DNA from: Tetradesmus obliquus | Lineage: Eukaryota > Chlorophyta > Chlorophyceae > Sphaeropleales > Scenedesmaceae | Length of the DNA: 64,000 nucleotides | Assembly (NCBI GenBank): GCA_030272155.1 | Contig: CP126200.1 | Location: 1,302,001 to 1,366,000, forward strand | Direction: 5' to 3' | In this document: in pieces, positions 1 to 9,590 of the stretch | How positions within the stretch are numbered: the first letter of the stretch is position 1 | How the letters are laid out: each line of letters opens with the position of its first letter | Position numbers and translations under genes: made by a program | Notes under the pieces: model-generated | What the model was told of the DNA's origin: nothing | Databases searched by the model: none | What the model saw: only the letters and a program-made list of their open reading frames with translations

Positions 1-1
1 C

Positions 2-2817
2 CAGGAGCTGCCTCATGACCCCATTGTCACGGACGTGCACGTGCCTGGCAGTAACTGGACGCTAGAAGTGGCGCCTGCCAGGGGCTGGGTGCCTGGCTGG
101 CGGCCGTGGGTGCTGGCGGTGGTGGTGATCGTGAGCTGCCTGATTGGGCTGCTGCTGGCGGCCATCCTAGTCAGCGCGCGGCTGCAGACCTGGCTCAAGG
201 TGAACAGCGTTTGAGCGCTGAGTGTTGCGGCTGGCGCAGCGGGTTGCTGCTTTCTGCTGATTTGTCCATCAAATGCGCGTATCGTGTGCGCATGGTTAAC
301 AAACAACACTTTGTAATGTGGTCTGCATGGCTGTTTGTTGGGTATTGGCGGTGGTGGTGATCGTGAGCTGCCTGATCGGGCTGCTGCTGGCTGTAATACT
401 TGTCAGCGCGCGGCTGCAGACCTGGCTCAAGGTGCGCGGTTGTCTGCTTGAACTGCTTGCTTTGCCTGCTGCTGTGCCGCGTCATGTCAGGAGGAACTAT
501 GTCTGCGTTGCTGTGCTATTTGTGTATCACCTGCTGCGTTGCCAGCCCGCCCATAATGCACTCGCCTAGGACAAGGAGTGCATAGACGTGCTGCTGGCTT
601 TTTCAGGTCTCAACGTCTCATTGCCGTCGGCATTGCTGTGTTGAACGCCTGCTGCCCCTTGCTGCGTCTGCAGTCTGCCAATGACGCGCTGGCTTAGGAG
701 AAGGAACACATGGACGTGCTGCTGGCTCGTACACACATCACGCCACAGCACAACCTGCACTGCTGCGTTCAACGCCTGCGTACTGCCTTCTGCTGCCTCC
801 TGCTGCACCTGCAGTCAGCCAATGATGCCCTGGCTCAAGAAAAGGAGCGCATGGACGTGCTGCTGGCTTACTAATGTCAAATCAACCTGCTGCAATCTGC
901 ATTTCTGTGTGTAATGCAGTCTGCCAACGACGCCCTGGCCCAGGAGAAGGAGCGCATGGACGTGCTGCTGGCGCGGCAGTACAACCTGATCAGCTGCGTG
1001 CTGCATCAGGACGAGAGCAGCAAGCCCAAGCGCAGCCTGGAGCACCGCACGCTGGGTGAGCGGCGGGGCTGGGTGGACACACGGCTGCTGCTGCTGCTGA
1101 CGATAGTCTCTGACAAGGCCAAATAGTTTGCTTAGCAGCACCCGTGGTTTTGCAGCTTTTGGGGCATGAGTTGCAGCTTGTCGGCTGCCAAACTCTAGCA
1201 ACATGACAACAATGCGCATGCTTGACCTGCCTAGGTGTCCTGCATGTGCAGCCACGAGCAAAGGACATGTCGCGTGAAGCAATTGAGTAGCATTGGGCTG
1301 ACCGCCGTGTTTCAACCCGCTCCTCATGCGCTGCAGCCAAGATCGAAGACATGCGGCGCGAGATCGGCGTGAGCAGCGGCAGCGCAGGCGTGGACGAGCT
1401 GCAGCTGATCGAGCTCATCGACGAGGGCACCTACGGCAAGGTCTTCCGCGGTGAGCCGGACAGCCGGACACGCACCAAACGGTGTGGATAACTACAGCGC
1501 TGTACGCTATGTAGCTGCTGCAGGGCATCTTGTGGTGCGGCGTCTTCTGCCTGATTCGTTGGGTTACGTCTGCCGCAGGCATGTGGCGTGGCAGCTGTGT
1601 CGCGGTCAAGTCCAAGATCCTTCCCGCCAAAACAACCTCCCACTCCTGTGTAATGCTGCTGCTGCTATCTTGTAACTTCGTGTTTGCAACAGGCATGTGG
1701 CGTGGTAGCTGCGTCGCGGTCAAGTCCATGATCCTGCCCGCCAAGATGAGCGGCGCGGAGAAGCGTGAGCGCATGGCGATCATGGAGGCCGCCATCAGCA
1801 GTGCCATGAACCACCCCAACATCGTGCAGGTGTGCTTGTTTTGTGATCTGAGTGATGCATAGGATCTGAACAATGTATGTTAATCTGCATGGCCATCATT
1901 TGAAATCTTGGAAGTTGCCATCAGCAGCGCCATGAACCACTCCAACATCGTGCAGGTGCGCTTGTCCGAAGTGCATCCCAACCACGGCAGCAGCTAATTG
2001 GGAGTCCTGTAAAGATCACAGGCAGCTTGCTCGCTGAGCTGATCCAAACATACCAAACAGCACTCATGCCTGCAGCTGCTGGAAGTTGCCTCCTTCGCAT
2101 CCAAACGTCTTGCGTCACAGAACTCAAGGAGCGTGATTATCTGTAACAGCATAGCACAACAGCACGCAACAGACAGGCTTTGCGGCACTGTGCTGACTCT
2201 CTTCATGTTGGCTGTCTGTGTGGCTGCTGCTACTGCTCCCCTGCAGACGTACACGTACATCATCAAGCCCTCCAGCAGCAGCATCGGCCACGCATGCTCG
2301 GCATCTGAGTGAGTACAGTCCACTCACACCTCACCAGCGCTGGGCCACACACTTTCCCTCGCGCTGGCTCGTCTGCCTGCGTCAACATCTGTATGTTGTA
2401 CGCGGCAGCGGAAGGGCAGTATGCCTCTCTGCATGGCATGCTTGCCTCTGCTTTGTGCACGCTCTGTCATGCGCCTTGTCACCTTGATGCTGTTGCGCAG
2501 ACACACACTGTGCTGTGCTGTACTGTGCTGTGATATGCTGCAACTTTCTGCTGCAGGGGCAGCCTGTCGTCGCTGGTGACAGCTGCTGAGCTGGCACCCA
2601 GCATGGAGGGGCTTGATGCGCCTGAGGCCAACCACCCCACAGTGCACAACTTCGAGGTGCGAGGTGTTGCTGCTGCTAATGCAATCAATGCCAGCCGTCA
2701 CCTTTGGGACCACACCTTGCAGATAAGAACAACATGAAGCTGGTTGCCTGCTGGCCGGCAAGCCATCAGCTCTTCCAAGGTGTTTCACGCCACTGCTCAT
2801 CAGCTTGGAACACGTAG

Positions 2818-2850
<33 letters not shown>

Positions 2851-3680
2851 AGGTCAGCCTCGTGCTGGAGTACTGCGACTGGGGCAGCCTGCGCACGGCG
2901 CTGGATGCAGGGGCATTCTTTGCTGGTGAGCTTTTGTGAGAGCGTTGTGTTCGACTGTCTGCCATGCCTGCTTGAAGTTTGACCATCTGCACGCCTGCAG
3001 CAACTTTGACCCATTGCTGTATAGCTGGAAGCAAGCATTACCTAGGGATTCTGGCCGCTGAATGTTTGGGTGCCTATGTGCTTGCAAATCGAGGATTGTT
3101 CTACCCTGCACACGCTTACGATTCGCTGAGATGACAGTATCGTTTCCAGGACACCACCTGCAGCTCATCGATCGGGTTGCTGAGTGCATGTATCATGCAA
3201 TGCTGCCGCTGCTGCTGTCGCTGCCTGCTGCAGAGGACAACTCCCTGAACTATGCAGCAATCCTTGACACAGCAGCAGACATTGCGAGGGCCATGATGCA
3301 CCTGCACAAGAACCAGGTGCGGCCCCAAACCAACTGCCGGCTGCCACAACACAACGGGCTTGCAAGTCCAGCATAAGGTCTTGAGATGTGTGGTCATTGT
3401 TTTCTCGCAAGCGGAACTGCAGCTATCAGGCCCTCAATGCGCTCCGTCAACAATGCTTCCCCGTCATATGGCTGCACAGCTGCAAAACCCGCATGCAGCT
3501 TTCCTCGTAGCTGACTGCTGCCACCGCTGTTGTGTTCCGCCTCCGTCACTGCTGTCTGCTGTCGCTGTCTGCGCCACCACGTTTGTGCACCCCATTGCCT
3601 TCTGCCCAGGTGCTGCACAGCAACCTCAAGGTGCGCAACGTGCTGGCATGCTGACTGCTGTGTCTGCTGCTGCTGCTGTG

Positions 3681-3726
<46 letters not shown>

Positions 3727-4635
3727 ATCTGCAACCACCGCAGGTGCTGCACAGCGACCTCAAGGTGCGCAACGTGCTGCTGAAGAGTGACGCCTCAGCG
3801 CGCGGCTGCATTGTCAAGGTGGCAGACTTTGGGCTGGCGGTGCGCATGGAATGCTGCGACACGCACGTGTCGGCCTTCCAGGTTGGTGCTGCTTTTTGGC
3901 TGCTGTCCTATGCGTGGAATGCTTCGACTGCATGCACATGCGGTGCGCACGGACTGCTGCGACACGCACGTGTTGGCCTTTCAGGTGCGCGCTGCTTTGG
4001 TTGGGTTGAACTGCACCTAATCCTCTGACTGCATGGTCGGGCGGTGCGCATGGACTGCTGCGACACGCACGTGTCGGCCTTTCAAGTGGGTGCTGCTTGC
4101 ATGTACGGCTTAGTAGCATGTACTGCATGCACTGCTCCACTCTGCATGGACCGCTGTGACACGCACGTGTCTGCGTTCCAGGGGCGATTGCAGCGTGTTG
4201 ACGGCACGTCTGCGGGTATGCTGACAGGTTTTATGGCCTTGCTTGCTGCCTTGTGCATGTATTCACACTGCAGCTGCAGCCGTGCTGTGGTATGCGCAGC
4301 TGCTTGCCTCTGTATCTGCGGCGGTGCACATGGACTGCTGCGACACGCATGTGCTTGCCTTCTGTGATTCTGGGTGCGCATTGCATCGACTGCACCATAT
4401 ACACCGATTGTGTAGACTGCTGAAACCCGCACGTGCCAGCCTTCCAGTGCATCGGCATATTTTTGCTTGTAGACGCTTGTAGGATTATGCTGCCTGGCAT
4501 GCCGCATTGTGTGCGTGTTCTTGGTTTAACTGGCTATGCTGCTGCTGCTGCTACTGCTGCTGCTGCTGCAGGGCACGATGAGCCACATGGCGCCCGAGGC
4601 GCTGCTGCATGGCACGCTGCACCCACCATGTGCTG

Positions 4636-4673
<38 letters not shown>

Positions 4674-5814
4674 AGGGCACGATGAGCCACATGGCGCCTG
4701 AGGCGTTGCTGCACGGCACACCACACTCACCATGTGCTGCTGCCGCTGCTGCTGCTGCTGCTGTTGCCGCTGCTGCTGCTGCTGCTGTTGCCGCTGCTGC
4801 TGCTGCTGCTTCTGCTGCAGGGCACGATGAGCCACATGGCGCCTGAGGCGCTGCTCACGGCTCACCGCAATCGCCATGTGCTGACTGCTGCTGCTGCTGC
4901 TGATGCAGGGCACGATGAGCCACATGGCACCTGAGGCGCTGCTGCACGGCCGCATCAGCAAGGCGGGTGACGTGTACGCCTTTGGCATCTCGCTGTGGGA
5001 GCTGTTCACAGGCGGCCAGGCATACCAGGGTGAGCAGGCGCTGGAAGCTGCTGCATCTTAGCAGTGGAAGTTGCTTCTCCCTGTTTCCTAGGTTATGCTT
5101 TCACATGTTGCTATGGGAGCTGTTCATTGGCGGCCAGGCGTACCAGGGTGAGCAGGCATAACACGTGCACTGACGGTCATGGTAAATACACTGAAGGTAG
5201 TTGTGTGTCTGGTGGTCAGATGTCCTTTTGGCATCTCATTGTGGGAGCTGTTCACAGGCGGCCAGGCGTACCAGGGTGCACGGGCAGCTCATGCATGGCA
5301 ATCATTGTGGTTCTTTCTTGAAAAGATGTCAATCCTCTGGCATCTCACTGTGGGAGCTGTTCACAGGCGGCCAGGCATACCAGGGTGAGCAGGCATCAAC
5401 ACGTAGTTAGTTCAGTTGTGTCAGCTGCCTCTTTAAAAGTAACTTTTGCAGTAATCAACCATGGGTGTACAGGCAAAATAATATGCTGCAGGATATTGGG
5501 TGCCGCTTGACTGTGATGTGTGTTGCATGAGTTGCTTCTCCATGTGCGTTGCTTCCCGCTGGACCCTGCTGCTGCTGCTGCTGCTGCGGTGGCGGCGGCC
5601 GCAGGCATCCCTCGCGCGCTGGTGGGGCCACCAGGTGGTGGTGCTGGGGCTGCGGCCCACGCTAACAGGCGGATCTGTTGCGTCCCGCTCAAACCTGCTG
5701 CTGGTGCTGCTGCTGCTGCTGCCAGGCATCCCTCGCGCCCTAGTGGGCCACAAGGTTGCCGTGCTGGGGCTGCGGCTCATTGCTGACAGATCACCCTGTT
5801 GCATCCCGCTCAAC

Positions 5815-5865
<51 letters not shown>

Positions 5866-8406
5866 CATTCCTCGCGCCCTAGTGGACCACATGGTGGCGG
5901 TGTTGGGGCTGCGGCCCATCGCTGACAGATGAACATGTTGTACCCTGCTCAACCCTGCTGCCACTGCTTCTGCTGCTGCTGTTGCTGCTGCTGCTGCTAC
6001 CAGGGATACCCCGTGCACTCGTGGGCCACAAGGTGGCGGTGCTGGGGCTGCGGCCGACGCTGCCCCCCTTTACCCCGCCAGACTTCAAGGCGCTCATTGA
6101 GGAGTGCTGGGCGCAGGACCCGGAGCAGCGGTAAGGCTTCTGCTGCTGCTGTCATGCATGCACGTGGTTGTGCTGCTGTGGGGCCGTGCTGCTGTGGGGC
6201 CGGGTTGTATATTGTTGACGATGCTCATTGAGGAGTGCTGGGCGCAGGACCCGGAGCAGCGGTGAGGCTTCTGCTGTCATGCATGCACGTGTTTGCGCTG
6301 CTGTGGGACCATGCCATCAGTTGAATGGTATTTCATGGCACCCAGGAACCAGTTCAAGTACATGATAACCCTTCAATGTTTGCTGCCAACGTCGTTTCCG
6401 CTGGCTTTATGCTGCCATTGTGTGCGGCTTGTGCAGGCCCAGCTTTGATGCAATCCTGGCCAGGCTGCTTGCCATGCGGCACGCGCTGGGCCCCGCTGCC
6501 ACGCATTGGTTCTTATGTTAGAACGCTGCTGCTGCTGCTGCTCTGCTCTTTGTTGCTCCCAGGCCCAGCTTCGATGCAATCCTGGCCAAGCTGCTGGCGA
6601 TCAGGCACGCGCTGGGCCCCACTGCCACATATGTCCTTTCATGTTTGGCTGCTGCTGCTCCTGCTGTTGCTGCTGCTCTACCCTTTGCTGCTTGCGCAGG
6701 CCCAGCTTTGACGCAATTCTGGCCAAGCTGCTGGCGATCAGACACGCGCTGGGCCCCGCTGCCTCAATGACACCAGTGTCTGACCGCTGCTGCTGCTGCT
6801 CCGCACTTTGCTGCACGTGCAGACCCAGCTTTGACGCGATCCTGGCCAAGCTGCTCGCCATGCGGCACGCGCTGGGCCCCACTGCCACACATTGGTCTTG
6901 ATGTGTGACTGCTGCTGCTACGGCTGCTGCTGCTGCTGATGATGATGATGATTCTCGTCCCTTTGCTGCTATCAGGCCCAGCTTTGACACAATCTTGGCC
7001 AAGCTGCTGGTCATCAGGCATGCGCTGGGCCCGGTTGCCTCAATGAACAATGTCTGAGCGATGCTGCTGCTGCTGCTCCGCGCTTTGCTGCACGTGCAGG
7101 CCCAGCTTTGACGCAATCCTGGCCAAGCTGCTGGCGATCAGACACGTGCTGGGTTGCAGTGCTTACTTTGTATGTGCATGTGTGGCTGCCGCTGCTTCCA
7201 TTTGCGCAGGCCCAGCTTCGATGCAATCCTGGCCAAGCTGCTCGCCATCCGGCATGCGCTGGGCCCCGCTGCCACGCCGCCCCTGGCACGCTACACGCTG
7301 CAGCACAAGGGGCGTGTGCGGGAGCGCAGCAAGTCTGAAGAAGCACAGCGGCAGGCAGCCAACACAGAGGAGGTGGGGGGGCGCCGTTGCGCACGCGGAA
7401 TGGGACAGAAAGATGATGTATGCCAGTGTATGCCAGATTTTATGTAGCTGTTGTGTGATTGCCATGGTGCTGGGTGGCAAGGCAGCCAGTTGCATGATGG
7501 GGTTGCTTGTGGGCATGTGGTTTCCCCCAAACACGCTGCAGCACAAGGGGCGTGTGCGGGAGCGAAGCAAGTCTGAAGAAGCCAACCAGCAGGCAGCTGA
7601 CACAGAGGAGGTGAGTTGTGATTGAGGGGTTTGTAGCACACAACAGAGCAGCAGCAGGGCCGCCAACCAGGCGGACAATAGTGTAGTCTGCAGCCACCTG
7701 AAAATGTGTAACTAAATCCAGCATGTGCAGTCAGTGTTGTTGATGAGGCTGTGCTCAACAATCATTGTTGTTGCTTCTGCTGCTGCTGCTGCCGCATCGC
7801 AGAACCTGGCGGGCGCGCAGGCGGGCGGCCTGGTGCGCATGTCATCCTACTACGTCAGCAGCAGCTGCAGCTCTGATGACGAGCAGGGGCTGGCTGGCTC
7901 AGCGGCAGCAGCAGCAGGCGGCAGCGGCAGTGGCAGCGGTGCGCCAGCAGGCATCCTTGTACCAAGCAGGAGCGTGACCATGAGCCTGTACCCTACAAAG
8001 GTGGGTCGAGGCAAGTTGGTTGGTTACCCCGTTGTGTTTCCGAAGTACTGTGCGTGCTGCGCGGGTTCTCGCTTCATGTTTGCTGCTTTGATTCTGTATG
8101 CACTGAGGATGCAAAACAGATCATGTGGTTTCCGGCAATCAAAAACATTTTGTCTGCTGCTGTGTTCATTTCTATCAACTCTGACTGGTCAAATGTCAAA
8201 CGTTTGACCTGCAGCTGGACCCAATCAAGGATGAGGAGGACGAGGGCGTGCCATGCTCCCCAGCAGCAGCAGCAGCAGCAGCAGCAGCTCGCCAGCCACA
8301 CAAGGCCAGCGGCGGCGGCAGCAGCAGCAGCAGCAGCAGCAAAACCAAGCCTGCAGGCAGCCCTGAGAGGGATCCTGACATTGAGGAAGGCGGGGCAGGC
8401 TCATGA
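2..8406 (+). CDS. Membrane-anchored RAF-like protein kinase, 5' partial
   Basis: The 5' end lies outside the window. My phase-consistent exons are 2-199, 920-1055, 1337-1450, 1693-1829, 2247-2308, 2557-2656, 2853-2925, 3234-3316, 3744-3881, 4909-5029, 6004-6130, 7210-7372, 7803-8000 and 8215-8406, giving 613 residues. The first exon holds a SNWTLEV-type extracellular tail, like the end of CHASE-like sensor domains, then one transmembrane helix. A short charged helix (AQEKERMD) follows, then a kinase domain from about residue 135: glycine loop DEGTYGKVFRG, VAVKS lysine, VLHSDLKVRN catalytic loop, VADFG, MAPEAL, and GDVYAFGISLWEL. The arginine of HRD is serine, so it is a non-RD kinase; substitutions here are common in algal RAF-like kinases. 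The C-terminal tail is Ala/Ser-rich and acidic. It probably phosphorylates Ser/Thr in response to an external cue; the ligand is unknown. Twelve of its exon edges carry junction echoes and its last exon is partly duplicated downstream. Confidence 0.85.
346..431 (+). repeat. Donor-side echo of transmembrane exon
   Basis: Near-copy of the end of the exon finishing at 199, repeating the VVVIVSCLIGLLLA helix and QTWLK, followed by an intact GTGCGC donor. It lies downstream of its parent. Confidence 0.85.
550..873 (+). repeat. Acceptor-side echoes of coiled-coil exon, 3 copies
   Basis: Three copies of the start of the exon at 920 (SANDALAQEKERMDVLLA), at about 550, 671 and 812. The last two keep a CAG acceptor. 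The first two have a TAG inside the copied codons (CTAGGA / TTAGGA), so they could not be read through. Confidence 0.8.
1577..1632 (+). repeat. Acceptor-side echo of ATP-lysine exon
   Basis: Copy of the start of the exon at 1693 (GMWRGSCVAVKS) with its own GCAG acceptor and a few substitutions. Confidence 0.85.
1914..1955 (+). repeat. Donor-side echo of helix-C exon
   Basis: Copy of the end of the exon finishing at 1829 (AISSAMNHPNIVQ; here Ser replaces Pro), followed by a GTGCGC donor. With the 1577 echo, this exon is echoed on both sides. Confidence 0.85.
3607..3652 (+). repeat. Acceptor-side echo of catalytic-loop exon
   Basis: Copy of the start of the exon at 3744, reading VLHSNLKVRNVL. 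The catalytic Asp codon is Asn in the echo, so its use would give a kinase-dead product. Confidence 0.8.
3940..4446 (+). repeat. Donor-side echoes of DFG exon, 5 copies
   Basis: Five copies of the end of the exon finishing at 3881 (ECCDTHVSAFQ), ending near 3984, 4085, 4181, 4363 and 4446. The first two keep GTGCGC and GTGGGT donors; the third has GGGCGA and the last two are degraded. Spacing is about 100 bp, with a longer gap before the fourth. Confidence 0.8.
4569..4860 (+). repeat. Acceptor-side echoes of APE exon, 3 copies
   Basis: Three copies of the start of the exon at 4909 (GTMSHMAPEALL), with acceptors at 4569-4571, 4672-4674 and 4818-4820. Each is preceded by a CTG run. Confidence 0.85.
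5112..5384 (+). repeat. Donor-side echoes of kinase lobe exon, 3 copies
   Basis: Three copies of the exon end finishing at 5029 (LWELFTGGQAYQ), ending near 5147, 5275 and 5384. Donors are GTGAGC, GTGCAC and GTGAGC. Confidence 0.85.
5602..5925 (+). repeat. Acceptor-side echoes of IPRALVGHK exon, 3 copies
   Basis: Copies of the start of the exon at 6004, with acceptors at 5602-5604, 5723-5725 and 5862-5864. Spacings are 121, 139 and 139 bp. Confidence 0.85.
6219..6261 (+). repeat. Donor-side echo of EECWAQDPEQR exon
   Basis: Nearly exact copy of the exon end finishing at 6130, followed by a GTGAGG donor. Confidence 0.85.
6434..7150 (+). repeat. Acceptor-side echo array of PSFDAILAK exon, 6 copies
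   Basis: Six copies of the start of the exon at 7210 (PSFDAILAKLLAIRHALGP), with CAG acceptors at 6434, 6560, 6697, 6820, 6973 and 7097. The parent acceptor is at 7207. Spacing is 110-153 bp. It is the highest-copy array here. Confidence 0.9.
7528..7610 (+). repeat. Donor-side echo of RERSKSEEA exon
   Basis: Copy of the exon end finishing at 7372 (LQHKGRVRERSKSEEA), followed by a stronger GTGAGT donor than the parent's GTGGGG. Confidence 0.85.
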
Positions 8407-8432
8407 GCGCTGCTGCGCATTTGACTGGTTAA

Positions 8433-8580
8433 GCATTAGACTGGTCAAACGTGACATGACGCTGGACCCCAAGGATGAGGAGCCAGCAGCAGCAGCAGCA
8501 GCAGCAGCAGCACTATGCCTGCTGGCAGCCCTGCGAGGGATCCTGACATTGACCAAGGCGGGGCAGGCTGCTGAGCTCTG
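8433..8580 (+). repeat. Echo of kinase last exon
   Basis: Degenerate copy of the 3' exon, including LDPKDEE, the CAG run, and the GGGATCCTGACATTGA and GGCGGGGCAGGC blocks. It lies just beyond the stop at 8406. Confidence 0.75.
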
Positions 8581-9387
8581 CTGCACAGGAGCTGCAGTGT
8601 GTGAGTAAAGGTCCCACCATCAGATGCGGCAGCTTATCAGTTACATGGGGCCCTTGTAACAGCAGGGTTGGCGCTGACCGTTGCTTCTGGTGCTGCTTGC
8701 AGCAAAACGTTCCAACGTCTGCATTGGCTCCGCTGACACGCAGTGCTCGTGTTTGGATGTGCATGGTGCTGGACGGTCAGCTGGCGTGCAGTACTGCTTT
8801 TTGGTTTAGCATCTCTTGGCATGCTTGCAAAGCCTGAACATTCGCAGCATGGGCGCAGCTGCTGTCCTGCTGTGCTTGATCCTATGCACCTTGGTCGAGC
8901 AGTTGCGGACCCCTGCAATGTTGGGCTTGCTGCATTGCAGCTGCAGCTGAGCATGTGTGCCGCTAGATCTGTATGTGTCTTAAGATCGCAGATGAAACTG
9001 GTTGCAGCTGAGCATCTGTGCTGCTGGATCAGTTCGAGTCCTTGAGGCCGATTGCGCAGATGAAAGTTGTTGGCAGCTGAGCAGCACCCCGGCCTCTAGC
9101 CAGCGCCCCTGCTGTGTTTTTGCTGCTGTCTGAGCAGCTGCAGCGCTGCCCTGAACCTACAGCGACTGCAGCATCGCTCTGCTTCTGCAGCATCTCTGTG
9201 AGCTCCTAGCATCCCTTTTCTGAACAACATGTCAGTTGCAGAGCCAGCAGCTGCCGTGCGCAGCCTCTGCAGTGATGTTGCGTGTGCCTTTTGCATCTCT
9301 TGCTACAACTGTACGGCTACTGGGCCATTTGAATGGTGCAGCTCCAGCTGCATAGCTCTCTTTAGTGATGTCTTTTGTGGCGAAGCA

Positions 9388-9590
9388 CAGCTGGATCTGA
9401 ACCTGCTGACTGCATCAGGCATGCGGCAGTGGCAAGCACGGCAAGCCTACTTGCACCTGGTGCAAGCTGCATGGTCTCTTCTGATCTCTTTGGCTGCACA
9501 GCTCGATTTGAACCTGCCGGCCGCACCAGGAATGCGGCAGCGGCGAGCACACAAAGCCTGCTGACACCTGGTGCAAGATGCGTGTGGTGT
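9388..9590 (+). repeat. Direct duplication, about 110 bp apart
   Basis: Two imperfect copies: CACAGCTGGATCTGAACCTG and CACAGCTCGATTTGAACCTG, each followed by a GCATCAGGCATGCGGCAG-like or GCACCAGGAATGCGGCAG-like block and an ACCTGGTGCAAG motif. Confidence 0.7.
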
